A stretch of DNA of 64,000 nucleotides from positions 1 through 64,000 of the forward strand of contig JAUHQD010000015.1 of NCBI GenBank assembly GCA_030418115.1. The letters run 5' to 3'. Source of the DNA: Alteromonadaceae bacterium BrNp21-10 (GTDB lineage: Bacteria; Pseudomonadota; Gammaproteobacteria; Enterobacterales; Alteromonadaceae). Position 1 is the stretch's first letter; each line of letters opens with the position of its first letter. The position numbers and the translations under genes are program-made. Positions 29,050-38,050 of this stretch are shown piece after piece. The notes under the pieces were generated by a model. The model saw nothing but the letters and a program-made list of their open reading frames with translations, ran no database searches and had not been told where the DNA came from.

Positions 29050-29313
29050 TTGGCTAACATCAAGTCTGCTAAGAAACGTGCGATTCAAGCCGAAAAGCGT
29101 CGTCAGCACAACGCCAGCCGTCGCTCTATGATGCGTACTTACCTTAAAAAGGTAATTGCTGCAATTAAAGCCGGTGATAAAACCACTGCTCAGGAAGCGT
29201 TTTCTGCAGTTCAGGGAACCCTTGATCGCTATGCTACCAAAGGTTTGATCCACAAGAACAAGGCTGCTCGTCATAAGAGCCGTTTGTCTGCTCAGATCAA
29301 AGCCCTTGGCTAA
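29050..29313 (+). CDS. rpsT: 30S ribosomal protein S20
   Basis: S20 is 87 residues, highly basic and all-helical, and binds 16S rRNA early in 30S assembly. The sequence [20 protein letters not shown] is diagnostic. The start is TTG with a GGGAG site seven bases ahead; E. coli rpsT also uses UUG, which is part of its known translational control. A strong terminator follows at once, so it is a single-gene transcript. Confidence 0.98.
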   Translation: MANIKSAKKRAIQAEKRRQHNASRRSMMRTYLKKVIAAIKAGDKTTAQEAFSAVQGTLDRYATKGLIHKNKAARHKSRLSAQIKALG

Positions 29314-29330
29314 GCAAACATTAGTTTCAT

Positions 29331-29357
29331 AAAAAAGCGCCTAAGGCGCTTTTTTTG
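29331..29357 (+). terminator. Intrinsic terminator of rpsT
   Basis: A-run, stem GCGCC/GGCGC with a TAA loop (29337-29349), then a run of seven T. It lies 20 bases after the rpsT stop codon. Confidence 0.9.
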
Positions 29358-29536
29358 TGTCTGTAAAAATACAATACTCTTCTTAGTAATCTTCTAACTT
29401 ATTGATTTAGATATGGATATAATTGTCTTATTAAATATGGACCGATTCTCTCTAATTTATTGATTGCCTCTGCGACCACAAGCGGCATAATTAGCTACCA
29501 ATAAACCACCTTTGCCTTGCGGACGGATAGATTGCG

Positions 29537-29821
29537 ATGAAATGGGTAACCACAATTCTAATTATACTGCTTGGCGCCTTGCAGTATCGATTATGGTTTG
29601 GGAAACACAGCATTGTTGACTATCGCCAAGTGAAACAACAAGTTGATCAGCAAATTTTGCAAAATGCCAATATGCGTCAGCGGAATAGTCTGCTTAAAGC
29701 CGATATTCATGATTTAAAAATGGGTATGGAAGCCATTGAAGAACGCGCACGCAATGAATTAGGTTTAATTAAACGCGGCGAAACGTTTTATCGTATTCTC
29801 CCTAAAGAGCACTCTTATTAA
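29537..29821 (+). CDS. ftsB: Cell division protein FtsB
   Basis: FtsB is 94 residues with a short cytoplasmic start, one membrane span (about 4-20, TTILIILLGALQYRLWFG), then a periplasmic coiled coil (about 28-70) and the conserved tail ARNELGLIKRGETFYRI. It bridges FtsQ and FtsL in the divisome; both partners are encoded in the dcw cluster of this window. As in E. coli it stands just ahead of ispD (about 45 bases). It is the first gene of the ftsB to nlpD run. Confidence 0.95.
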   Translation: MKWVTTILIILLGALQYRLWFGKHSIVDYRQVKQQVDQQILQNANMRQRNSLLKADIHDLKMGMEAIEERARNELGLIKRGETFYRILPKEHSY

Positions 29822-29865
29822 TATGCTTCCGTTGTTACGTTTCACCAACCAGTCTAGCCAATAAT

Positions 29866-30543
29866 ATGCAGCAATTTACCGTCATCGTCCCCGCAGCTGG
29901 TATTGGCAGCAGAATGGCCGCGGATATACCTAAACAATATCTGCACATTGACAACAAAACCATTATTGAACATACCCTCGAGCGCCTCATTAGCCATCCA
30001 CAAATCAAACACATTGTGGTAGCACTTGCCGCAGATGATAGCCATTTTCAAACGCTCGCTATTGCCGGCCAATCTTGGATTAGCACTGTTGTCGGTGGCA
30101 ATACAAGGGCCAAATCTGTGCTAGCGGGCCTACAAATATTGCATAATGAAGACTGGGTACTGGTGCATGATGCAGCGCGCCCTTGTATGAATCACCATGA
30201 CTTGGATAAATTATTAGCATTACATACTGGCAATGTTGGCGGTATTTTAGCCTTCAAGGTAAGGGATACCATGAAGCGTGCCAATAGCGATAATCTTGTT
30301 GTTTGTACTGAATCCAGAGAAAACCTTTGGCATGCGCTGACACCGCAATTTTTTCCCTATCAAACATTACTGGCTGCCTTAACCTCGTGCATGCAGAATA
30401 ACGTTGAGATTACCGATGAAGCCTCGGCAATTGAGTATTGCGATGGGCAGGTAATATTAGTAGAAGGCAGTAATGAAAATATTAAAATCACTCGCCCAGA
30501 CGATTTGGCACTGGCTACATTTTATTTAAGAGAACAGCAATGA
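29866..30543 (+). CDS. ispD: 2-C-methyl-D-erythritol 4-phosphate cytidylyltransferase
   Basis: IspD is 225 residues; it couples MEP with CTP to form CDP-ME in non-mevalonate isoprenoid synthesis. The nucleotide-binding opening is [20 protein letters not shown] (about 6-25), with the catalytic Arg and Lys. [11 protein letters not shown] and the late [18 protein letters not shown] are typical. It overlaps ispF by ATGA, so the two consecutive pathway enzymes are translationally coupled. Confidence 0.98.
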   Translation: MQQFTVIVPAAGIGSRMAADIPKQYLHIDNKTIIEHTLERLISHPQIKHIVVALAADDSHFQTLAIAGQSWISTVVGGNTRAKSVLAGLQILHNEDWVLVHDAARPCMNHHDLDKLLALHTGNVGGILAFKVRDTMKRANSDNLVVCTESRENLWHALTPQFFPYQTLLAALTSCMQNNVEITDEASAIEYCDGQVILVEGSNENIKITRPDDLALATFYLREQQ

Positions 30544-31019
30544 CAGTTCGTATAGGACATGGCTATGACGTCCACAAGTTTGGTGGAGCCGGCCCCATCA
30601 TTATTGGTGGCGTGAGTATTAATTATCCGCAAGGTTTGCTTGCTCATTCCGATGGCGATGTAGCACTGCACGCGATTTGCGATGCTCTATTAGGCGCCTT
30701 AGCCATGGGCGACATAGGACATCATTTTCCTGATAATGATGCCAGTTTTGCCGGAGTTGATAGCCGCCAATTATTGCGTCACGTTTATCAGCTTGTGCAA
30801 GATAAACATTATCAGCTAGGTAATGTCGATGTGACCATTGTCGCACAAGCACCAAAGATGGCGGCACACATTCCTGCCATGCGCCAATGCATAGCTGATG
30901 ATTTACAAGCCAATATTGACCAAGTGAATATCAAAGCAACAACTACCGAAGAGCTGGGTTTTACTGGCCGTAAAGAAGGTATAGCGAGCCACGCGGTTGT
31001 ATTATTGGAGTCAATGTGA
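30540..31019 (+). CDS. ispF: 2-C-methyl-D-erythritol 2,4-cyclodiphosphate synthase
   Basis: IspF is 159 residues; it cyclises CDP-ME 2-phosphate to MEcPP and works as a trimer with a zinc site. [10 protein letters not shown] (metal-binding Asp and His near 8-10), [20 protein letters not shown] and the C-terminal [18 protein letters not shown] are all present. Its TGA overlaps the GTG start of truD. Confidence 0.98.
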   Translation: MTVRIGHGYDVHKFGGAGPIIIGGVSINYPQGLLAHSDGDVALHAICDALLGALAMGDIGHHFPDNDASFAGVDSRQLLRHVYQLVQDKHYQLGNVDVTIVAQAPKMAAHIPAMRQCIADDLQANIDQVNIKATTTEELGFTGRKEGIASHAVVLLESM

Positions 31020-32077
31020 GCGATTTAACCTTTTTAAGCACAGACCATTGGCAGTTCTTGCATAACAAACCGACGGCGTTTGCTCAGTTCAAACAATACC
31101 CAGAAGATTTTTGTGTTGAAGAAATTCCCTCTTACGAGTTAACCGGTGAGGGGGAACATATTTACTTGTGGCTGCAAAAACGTAATCTCAATACGGCTTT
31201 CGTTGCCGAACAATTAGCAAAATTTTTAAAACTACCATTGCGCGCTGTCACTTATGCTGGCCGCAAAGATAAGTACGCCCTAACTACACAGTATTTTGCA
31301 GTGCACTTGCCGGGTAAAGCCGTTCCTGATTGGCAAACCTTTGCATTAGAAGGTGTGACAATATTATCCGCGACTCGACACAATAAAAAATTACGCACCG
31401 GCTCTTTGAATGGCAATAAATTCGGCATAGTCTTACGTGATGTCAATGATATGGATGCCGTTATTGAACGACTGGAACAAATCAAAATATCCGGCGTCCC
31501 AAATTATTACGGGCCACAACGATTTGGCAACAATAATAGTAATCTTCACCTAGCCGAAAAATTGCTCGCTGGTGAAGAAATACGCAACCGCAACAAACGT
31601 TCGTTATGCATTTCCGCATTACGCAGTTGGCTGTTTAACCAATATATCAGTCAACGTCTGCAAACGAATCAATTTGGCATACCGCAACAAGGCGACGCCA
31701 TGATGTTGAGCGGATCTAACAGCTTTTTCATCGCAGAAGATATAGATACGACATTGCAAAATCGATTAGCCACTAATGATATCTGCATCTCCGCGCCGTT
31801 GTGGGGCCGGGGTGAATTAGCCACACAGGGAGAAGTACAATTATTTGAGCAAGCCATCGCTCAAGAGTATCCAGCTATTTGTACTGGCTTAGAAGAATTA
31901 GGCTTAAAACAAGAACGCCGAGCCATTAAAGTCATAACAACTGATTTGAACTGGGTTGTTGATAAGGATATATTGAATCTGTCGTTTACGCTGCCACCGG
32001 GTTGCTTTGCAACATCGGTATTGCGCGAAGCCATTCAACTTAGCCCAACCGTTAGTCATGATGTAGAAGCGCAATGA
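31016..32077 (+). CDS. truD: tRNA pseudouridine(13) synthase TruD
   Basis: TruD is 353 residues and makes pseudouridine at position 13 of tRNA-Glu. The catalytic Asp lies in [15 protein letters not shown] (about 80-90). [20 protein letters not shown] at the start and [12 protein letters not shown] in the middle are family signatures. It begins with GTG overlapping the ispF stop codon and ends overlapping surE as ATGA. Confidence 0.97.
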   Translation: MSDLTFLSTDHWQFLHNKPTAFAQFKQYPEDFCVEEIPSYELTGEGEHIYLWLQKRNLNTAFVAEQLAKFLKLPLRAVTYAGRKDKYALTTQYFAVHLPGKAVPDWQTFALEGVTILSATRHNKKLRTGSLNGNKFGIVLRDVNDMDAVIERLEQIKISGVPNYYGPQRFGNNNSNLHLAEKLLAGEEIRNRNKRSLCISALRSWLFNQYISQRLQTNQFGIPQQGDAMMLSGSNSFFIAEDIDTTLQNRLATNDICISAPLWGRGELATQGEVQLFEQAIAQEYPAICTGLEELGLKQERRAIKVITTDLNWVVDKDILNLSFTLPPGCFATSVLREAIQLSPTVSHDVEAQ

Positions 32078-32820
32078 AAATATTATTAAGTAATGATGAC
32101 GGTGTACATGCCCCAGGGCTGAAGGCCTTGTATGAGGCATTAGTAAAATTGCACGATGTCACAGTTATCGCGCCGGATCGTAATTGTAGTGGTGCCAGTA
32201 ACGCCTTATCTCTGACCCTCCCACTGCGAATTGCACAAATGGATAACGGTTTTCACGCCGTAAATGGCACACCGACTGATTGCGTGCACTTAGGTCTAAA
32301 TAGCTTTTTAGATGATGATCCACAGCTAGTGGTATCGGGTATTAATCATGGTGCTAATTTGGGTGATGATGTTATTTATTCTGGAACGGTGGCAGCCGCC
32401 ACTGAAGGCCGCTACATGGGTTTGCCAGCCATCGCCGTATCATTAGCCAGCCATCACGGTGAACATTTTGCCAGTGCCGCACACATTGCCTGTAATATTG
32501 TTAATCATCTGCAGCAGCACCCATTACCCGCAGACCAGATTTTAAATATTAATGTACCCGATTTACCTTTAGCTGACATTAAAGGCATCCAAGTAACTCG
32601 CCAAGGCCGACGTCATCGGGCGGAATCCATGCAAAAATCCCAAGATCCGCATGGTCGCGACATCTATTGGTACGGCCGCGTTGGCGCTGAACAAGATGCT
32701 GGACCAGGTACAGACTTTTACGCCATCGCGAATGGTTATTGCTCCGTCACACCACTGGCCGTAGACATGACCGCTTATCAAAGTATGGATGATTTAACCC
32801 AGTGGATAACAAAACTCTAA
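32074..32820 (+). CDS. surE: 5'/3'-nucleotidase SurE
   Basis: SurE is 248 residues and a metal-dependent nucleoside monophosphatase linked to stationary-phase survival. The metal site [10 protein letters not shown] (about 5-14) and [33 protein letters not shown] are intact. It overlaps truD by ATGA; pcm follows after 15 bases, which is the conserved surE-pcm pair. Confidence 0.98.
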   Translation: MKILLSNDDGVHAPGLKALYEALVKLHDVTVIAPDRNCSGASNALSLTLPLRIAQMDNGFHAVNGTPTDCVHLGLNSFLDDDPQLVVSGINHGANLGDDVIYSGTVAAATEGRYMGLPAIAVSLASHHGEHFASAAHIACNIVNHLQQHPLPADQILNINVPDLPLADIKGIQVTRQGRRHRAESMQKSQDPHGRDIYWYGRVGAEQDAGPGTDFYAIANGYCSVTPLAVDMTAYQSMDDLTQWITKL

Positions 32821-32835
32821 TAAAAATAAAAACCT

Positions 32836-33486
32836 ATGAATAATACTCGTCGTTCCGGCACCCGCAAGGGTGAAGCGTTAGCACAATTATTACAAACTGA
32901 AGGTATTCTAAATACCGCAGTTCTAAAAGCCATTGCCAATGTCCCAAGAGAGCATTTTTTGCCCGATGCACTCAAACATAAGGCTTATCAAAATACTGCT
33001 TTACCCATTGGCCAAGGACAAACTATATCGCAACCCTACATTGTTGCACGTATGACAGAGCTGCTGCTACAAGCCCCTTCTCAGCCGAAATCAGTGCTAG
33101 AAATTGGTACAGGTTCAGGTTATCAAACCGCTGTTTTAGCGCAATTATTTACTCACGTTTATTCGGTGGAGCGGATTAAAGCGCTGCAGTTTCAAGCTAA
33201 GCGCAGAATGAATTTACTCGACTTACATAATATTTCCATGAAGCACGGGGATGGCTGGCAAGGCTGGTCAAGTAAGGGGCCCTTCGATGCGATTATCGTC
33301 ACCGCGGCTGCAGCAACTCTTCCAGAAGCGCTATTACAACAACTTAATGATGGAGGACGCCTTATCATTCCAGTAGGCGAACAGACCCAACAACTGCATT
33401 GCATTACTCGTGAAGGTGATTCATTAGATTCGAAAATAATTGAAGCGGTTCGATTTGTGCCATTAGTGCCTGGAGATATTGCGTGA
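32836..33486 (+). CDS. pcm: Protein-L-isoaspartate O-methyltransferase
   Basis: Pcm is 216 residues; it methylates isoaspartyl residues with SAM so that damaged proteins can be repaired. The SAM-binding motif is [18 protein letters not shown] (about 89-106). [10 protein letters not shown], the [17 protein letters not shown] substrate segment and the C-terminal VRFVPL are typical. Its stop overlaps the GTG of the next gene. Confidence 0.98.
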   Translation: MNNTRRSGTRKGEALAQLLQTEGILNTAVLKAIANVPREHFLPDALKHKAYQNTALPIGQGQTISQPYIVARMTELLLQAPSQPKSVLEIGTGSGYQTAVLAQLFTHVYSVERIKALQFQAKRRMNLLDLHNISMKHGDGWQGWSSKGPFDAIIVTAAAATLPEALLQQLNDGGRLIIPVGEQTQQLHCITREGDSLDSKIIEAVRFVPLVPGDIA

Positions 33487-34061
33487 AAATATTTTCTTAC
33501 TTTTATGACAAGGCACTCATCTGGGCTGCGAATAAAAATGCGCCCACGCTGTTAGCTATTATGAGTTTTGCTGAATCAGTAATTTTTCCTATACCAGTAG
33601 ACGTTATGCTCGCTCCCATGGCATTAGCCAAACCTAAACGTGCGTGGAACTATGCCATGATCGCCACCATTGCGTCGGTGAGTGGTGGCATTCTAGGCTA
33701 TTTTTTGGGGTGGTATGCCTTCGAGGGTTTCATTCAACCTTGGATCAGCGAATTAGGCTATCAGCATCGTTTAGATACCGCGATAAGCTGGTTTAGCGAA
33801 TATGGCGTATGGGTTGTTTTTTTAGCGGGTTTTTCGCCCATTCCCTATAAAGTATTCACCATTAGCGCGGGCTCTTTACAACTCGCTATCATCCCTTTTA
33901 TTATTGCTTCGTTCGTCGGTAGAGCAATGCGTTTTTACCTCGTTGCTGGGCTAATGTATTGGGGTGGCGAAGCCATGCAAAATAAGCTTCGCCAGCATAT
34001 TGAGTTTCTAGGTTGGGCGACGGTTGCTCTCGCCATTGGACTATATTTGTACCTACGATAA
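33483..34061 (+). CDS. yqaA: YqaA family DedA-type membrane protein
   Basis: The protein is 192 residues with about five hydrophobic segments. An early [21 protein letters not shown], followed by [20 protein letters not shown], is the hallmark of the YqaA branch of the DedA/SNARE-associated superfamily. The biochemical function is not firmly known; DedA relatives flip phospholipids or help maintain membrane potential. GTG start overlaps pcm, and nlpD begins immediately after its stop codon. The gene lies between pcm and nlpD in many gammaproteobacteria. Confidence 0.88.
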   Translation: MKIFSYFYDKALIWAANKNAPTLLAIMSFAESVIFPIPVDVMLAPMALAKPKRAWNYAMIATIASVSGGILGYFLGWYAFEGFIQPWISELGYQHRLDTAISWFSEYGVWVVFLAGFSPIPYKVFTISAGSLQLAIIPFIIASFVGRAMRFYLVAGLMYWGGEAMQNKLRQHIEFLGWATVALAIGLYLYLR

Positions 34062-34901
34062 ATGGATATTGTGCGTCACTATTTTCAATTTTTATTGACT
34101 CTTATGAGCATAGTCGCGGTAGCCAGTTGTGCAGGCAGAAGTACACCTGCACCAGTGGCTAATGTTTCTTCCACAATCGAATTATTTGATAACAAAGCCC
34201 CTATCCAGCCAGATGAGTATTACAAGGTAATTGAGGGTGACACTTTGTTCTCAATTGCTTGGTTTTACGGTATTGATTATCAAGATCTCGCCCGTATAAA
34301 TAACATTCAAGCCCCTTTTTACATTCGAACGGGACAAAAAATATCGCTCAAACCGGCGCCAAGTCAATTGGTTAAAGGGCGGCAGCAAGATTCCCCCCCA
34401 AAAACAAGACCGACTATAAAAATAAAAGCAAATCAACCGGTTGACCGCCCAAAAAAGCAGGCGTATGGTAAATATACAAGGACGGTAAATGATGATATAT
34501 CCAACAACAGTCAAACTCAAAACGATACGGAGATAAACTGGAGTTGGCCAGCAAAAGGAGAACTGATTGGAGAGTTTTCTAATGCTGAGCAAGGAAATAA
34601 AGGCATCGATATTGCCAATACAGCAGGCACTTCTATTTTCGCTTCTGCAGATGGTAAAGTGGTGTACACCGGCAACGCGCTGCGGGGCTATGGTAACTTG
34701 GTCATCATCAAACACTCAGAATCTTATCTAACGGCCTATGCCCATAACAGTAAGATTTTAGTAAAAGAGCAGCAATGGATTAAAGCAGGGCAAGAAATTG
34801 CTCAAATGGGTAAAAGTGATTCAGATCGCGTGAAGCTTCATTTTGAAGTGAGATTTAAGGGTAAGTCTGTTGACCCTCTGCACTTTTTACCGCATCAATA
34901 A
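34062..34901 (+). CDS. nlpD: NlpD, LysM/LytM lipoprotein activator of amidase
   Basis: NlpD is 279 residues. A lipoprotein signal ends in the lipobox VASC (Cys at about 24). A LysM domain (about 52-98, YKVIEGDTLFSIAWFYG) binds peptidoglycan. The LytM domain (about 160-277) is degenerate: the zinc-binding H-x-G-x-D is replaced by NKGID, although LHFEVRF is kept. This fits NlpD proteins, which do not cut peptidoglycan but activate the amidase AmiC at the division site. In E. coli the main rpoS promoter lies inside nlpD, and that may hold here because rpoS follows within 75 bases. Confidence 0.94.
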   Translation: MDIVRHYFQFLLTLMSIVAVASCAGRSTPAPVANVSSTIELFDNKAPIQPDEYYKVIEGDTLFSIAWFYGIDYQDLARINNIQAPFYIRTGQKISLKPAPSQLVKGRQQDSPPKTRPTIKIKANQPVDRPKKQAYGKYTRTVNDDISNNSQTQNDTEINWSWPAKGELIGEFSNAEQGNKGIDIANTAGTSIFASADGKVVYTGNALRGYGNLVIIKHSESYLTAYAHNSKILVKEQQWIKAGQEIAQMGKSDSDRVKLHFEVRFKGKSVDPLHFLPHQ

Positions 34902-34976
34902 TAACAATAAATAATAATAATCTAACCGGAGGCCTTTTATAAGGTAAAAACCTATCATAATTTGGAGACCGAAGTC

Positions 34977-35948
34977 ATGGGTCAAATTAATGCTAAAGCG
35001 GCACTGGAAGCCGTTGTTACGGAAGATGAAATTAAAATTCAAGATGTCAAAAATGAGTCTGAGGATTCAGTTGAAGATGTCGTAAACAAACAGGATGAAT
35101 TTCACAAAAACCTAGACGCTACACAACTTTACCTTGGTGAAATTGGTTTTTCCCCGCTACTCACCGCAGAAGAAGAAGTTTACTTTTCTCGTAAAGCCTT
35201 AAAAGGTCACGAGCCATCACGAAAACGAATGATCGTCAGCAACTTACGCTTAGTTGTAAAGATAGCGCGTCGATATAATAATCGCGGCTTAGCATTGCTT
35301 GACCTAATAGAGGAAGGCAATTTAGGACTCATTCGCGCAGTAGAAAAATTCGATCCTGAACGAGGATTTCGCTTCTCAACTTACGCCACGTGGTGGATAA
35401 GACAGACCATCGAGCGGGCGATAATGAATCAAACCCGTACGATACGATTGCCTATACATGTAGTCAAAGAATTAAACGTCTATTTGCGAACATCACGTGA
35501 ATTAGCGCAGCGATTAGATCATGAGCCTACCGCAGAAGAAATTGCATTTGAATTAGACCGCCCCGTCGAAGACGTCACCAAAATGTTACGTCTCAATGAG
35601 CGCATTAGCTCTGTGGATACACCTATAGGTGCTGATGGTGATAAAGCTTTATTAGATATTATTGCCGATGAAAAGAGCATGGGGCCCGAAGAAAATTTAC
35701 AGGATAACGATATCCGCTCCAGTATTGTCAACTGGTTAGAAGAGCTTAACCCTAAACAACGTGAAGTGCTCGCCAGACGATTTGGATTATTGGGCTATGA
35801 GCCGTCAACCTTAGAGGATGTCGGTATTGAAATTGGTCTAACTCGCGAACGCGTCCGTCAAATTCAAGTCGAAGCACTAAAGCGCCTGAAAGATATTTTG
35901 GGTCATCAAGGACTAAATCTTGAAGCATTATTCAGTTCATCGACATAA
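34977..35948 (+). CDS. rpoS: RNA polymerase sigma factor RpoS
   Basis: RpoS is 323 residues from the ATG at 34977 (GGAG nine bases ahead); a TTG at 34962 lies before the ribosome binding site and is unlikely. Sigma region 1.2 ([21 protein letters not shown]), regions 2.1-2.4 ([39 protein letters not shown]), region 3 and region 4 with the HTH ([20 protein letters not shown]) are complete. It directs the general stress and stationary-phase programme. The 75-base gap after nlpD and the terminator that follows define the end of the ftsB-rpoS cluster. Confidence 0.97.
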   Translation: MGQINAKAALEAVVTEDEIKIQDVKNESEDSVEDVVNKQDEFHKNLDATQLYLGEIGFSPLLTAEEEVYFSRKALKGHEPSRKRMIVSNLRLVVKIARRYNNRGLALLDLIEEGNLGLIRAVEKFDPERGFRFSTYATWWIRQTIERAIMNQTRTIRLPIHVVKELNVYLRTSRELAQRLDHEPTAEEIAFELDRPVEDVTKMLRLNERISSVDTPIGADGDKALLDIIADEKSMGPEENLQDNDIRSSIVNWLEELNPKQREVLARRFGLLGYEPSTLEDVGIEIGLTRERVRQIQVEALKRLKDILGHQGLNLEALFSSST

Positions 35949-35972
35949 ATTCCTTTCTACAAAATATGCTTG

Positions 35973-35998
35973 AAAGCCCCTACATTGGGGCTTTTTTG
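35973..35998 (+). terminator. Intrinsic terminator of rpoS
   Basis: AAAGCCCC at 35974-35980 pairs with GGGGCTTT at 35987-35994 around a TACATT loop, followed by more T. It lies 25 bases after the rpoS stop codon. Confidence 0.9.
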
Positions 35999-36075
35999 TA
36001 CCTCAATAGTAAAGTTTTCATTACTTGCATACAAATCAATAACGTTTATCATGACCGACCGGCACATTTTTGGTA

Positions 36076-36292
36076 CTAACTAATCTTAGTTCGGGATAAG
36101 CAATGCCTTACAACACAGCTATTTTGCCCCTCCCTATGTAGTCCACTATGGGTTTAGAATGACTAAACAACATAGTGAACGCCTTGATATAAACAAAAAT
36201 AGCAGCACTGTACCGAATAAAAACAATATTAATATTAGTAAATAAACGTACTACATTTTCGACAATTCTTATCCCGAGCTGAGGTTAACTAG
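36076..36292 (+). promoter_or_regulatory. Structured leader or small inverted-repeat element before the diguanylate cyclase gene
   Basis: The segments 36076-36100 and 36268-36292 are inverted repeats matching at 20 of 25 positions. Three of the five differences would be G-U pairs in RNA. The right arm contains GAGG (36281-36284), the only candidate ribosome binding site for the GTG at 36296, so pairing would hide it. Between the arms is a second hairpin: CACTATG (36144-36150) with CATAGTG (36171-36177), and GTTTAG (36152-36157) with CTAAAC (36163-36168). It could be a regulatory RNA leader, a pair of operators or a small MITE. It matches no riboswitch I know, including the c-di-GMP class. This accounts for most of the 347-base gap after rpoS. 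Confidence 0.45.
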
Positions 36293-36295
36293 AAC

Positions 36296-37606
36296 GTGAG
36301 AAATATAAATTCACCCTTTTTATATTTAGTTGTTGCTCCATTAGTGACTTTAATGATGTTATTTTTGCATGAATTTATCCCCTCTAAACAATTATCATTG
36401 CTCCCCATTACCGAAGACAATAGCCGTCTATTTGCTGATAATGTAGAGGCTGGTGGACAATCTAGTGTTTCATGGCTCAATCAAAAAGAACTACGCTTTA
36501 GCTGTAACCTTAAGCCTGGCGTAATGTATCCCTATTGTGGATTTGTCAGAACGTTGGGCAATGGAATCGACGAGGGCATTGATCTTAGTCAGTATGAAGG
36601 CTTTAGGATTCATCTTAACTACCAAGGTACAAGTCGTTTACGCTTAAGTATTCGACACTATTCAGCCGAATTTGCTGAATTTTCCCCAGCCAACGAAGAC
36701 AATGCGAAATTTAACAAATATAATAGCCTCGTTATTTACGCTAAAGATTTTGAAGACACCTTAGACGTCAAATTGTCCGAATTCGGTGTAGCTGATTGGT
36801 GGATCAATGACTTTAATATCCCTAGAAACCTCAGTTATCCTGAGTTTACCAATTCAGTAGACTTTACAATCGACTTCCCAGCCCCGATTGTATTCGGTGA
36901 ACACCAAGTTAAAATCGACTACATTGAATTTTATGGGCCATTGATTACCAAAGAAAAATGGTACTTGAGTATTGTTATATTCTGGATAGTGATCATTTTG
37001 ACCAGCGGCGTGGTGCGAATTATTATACTCAATCGCAAAGCGACCGCAGATGCCCATCGCTTACAAGACTTTATTGCCCATAATGATGCGTTAAAACAAC
37101 AGGCACAGAAGTATAAAACCTTATCTCATATAGATGGCCTAACAGGTGCTTTGAATCGCCATGGGATCAGTCGCTATTTATCGCGCTTTTATCCTCAAGA
37201 CCGCAACAGCGAGTCCCTCGCCATTGCGATTATCGATCTAGATCACTTTAAGGCCATAAACGACTTACACGGCCATGACATTGGCGATCAAGTACTTAAA
37301 GGTACCGTTGACACCATTCAACAGAATATACGTGAAACAGACCGTATAGGTCGTTGGGGAGGCGAAGAATTTATTATTATTTGCCCACATACCAACGCGG
37401 ACCAAATATTCAGTATGTGCGATAATATCCGCCTTCTCATCGAGGCACATGGATTTGGCGAGCAAGACAGCATTCATTTAACCATGAGTGCAGGAATTGG
37501 TATATCACACGTAGGAGAGAGCTTTGAACAAACCTTTCAGCGTATTGATAAAGCATTATATAAAGCGAAAAATAGTGGTCGAAATCGAGTTATCGGCGTT
37601 AATTAA
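36296..37606 (+). CDS. Membrane diguanylate cyclase (GGEEF)
   Basis: The protein is 436 residues from a GTG. TM1 is at about 8-25, a periplasmic beta-rich sensor of about 195 residues follows, TM2 is at about 222-245, then a short coiled coil and a GGDEF domain (about 275-435). The active-site motif is RWGGEEFIII and the inhibitory RxxD is present (RETD just upstream), so it should make c-di-GMP under product inhibition. The sensor (CNLKPGVMYPYCGFVRT...) looks like a carbohydrate-binding-type beta sandwich, but the family is uncertain. Translation may be controlled by the inverted repeat just ahead of it. It converges on mutT, 34 bases away. Confidence 0.9.
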   Translation: MRNINSPFLYLVVAPLVTLMMLFLHEFIPSKQLSLLPITEDNSRLFADNVEAGGQSSVSWLNQKELRFSCNLKPGVMYPYCGFVRTLGNGIDEGIDLSQYEGFRIHLNYQGTSRLRLSIRHYSAEFAEFSPANEDNAKFNKYNSLVIYAKDFEDTLDVKLSEFGVADWWINDFNIPRNLSYPEFTNSVDFTIDFPAPIVFGEHQVKIDYIEFYGPLITKEKWYLSIVIFWIVIILTSGVVRIIILNRKATADAHRLQDFIAHNDALKQQAQKYKTLSHIDGLTGALNRHGISRYLSRFYPQDRNSESLAIAIIDLDHFKAINDLHGHDIGDQVLKGTVDTIQQNIRETDRIGRWGGEEFIIICPHTNADQIFSMCDNIRLLIEAHGFGEQDSIHLTMSAGIGISHVGESFEQTFQRIDKALYKAKNSGRNRVIGVN

Positions 37607-37640
37607 CCTCACTAGGAATAATTAAGCCGTAAACCAAAAG

Positions 37641-38036
37641 CTATAAATATTGCTGTTGGATCTTTTCTAATATTTCGACATTGGCCGCGGGAAACTCAAA
37701 ATCGGCTAAATTCTCAATAGCCACCCACCGTCCTTGTTGTCCTTCCTTACCATAGGGCTGCCCCTCAAAGCGCGCCACTGTCAGCACTCTTAAACTGACC
37801 TTCTTATCACCATAATCATGATGAATATCCATCAGGGCTGAACACCTTAAGGGCACGATACCAATTTCTTCGAATAACTCGCGGGCTAAAGCTTGTTCAA
37901 CGCTTTCATTAGCTTCGATTTTACCGCCTGGAAATTCCCACTTACCACCCTGATGTAAATTATCGGGACGCTTAGTAATGAAAATGGCGTTATCTTTAAG
38001 GATAACGCCAACAGCAACTTGAATATGCTTTTGCAT
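37641..38036 (-). CDS. mutT: 8-oxo-dGTP diphosphatase MutT
   Basis: MutT is 131 residues and removes 8-oxo-dGTP from the nucleotide pool. The Nudix box is complete (GGKIEANESVEQALARELFE followed by EIGI, about 37-60). VAVGVILKDNAIFITKRPDN and GGKWEFPGGK are typical of MutT. It follows secA after 14 bases; the secA-mutT pair is conserved in gammaproteobacteria. Confidence 0.95.
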   Translation of the reverse strand: MQKHIQVAVGVILKDNAIFITKRPDNLHQGGKWEFPGGKIEANESVEQALARELFEEIGIVPLRCSALMDIHHDYGDKKVSLRVLTVARFEGQPYGKEGQQGRWVAIENLADFEFPAANVEILEKIQQQYL

Positions 38037-38050
38037 TGTCTAGACTGCCC

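Noticed and set aside
34962-34976. TTG start of rpoS
   Set aside because: The ribosome binding site GGAG lies after this TTG and at the right distance from the ATG at 34977.
36001-36295. c-di-GMP riboswitch (GEMM)
   Set aside because: The leader of the cyclase gene was examined for the conserved GEMM core and tetraloop; they are not present.
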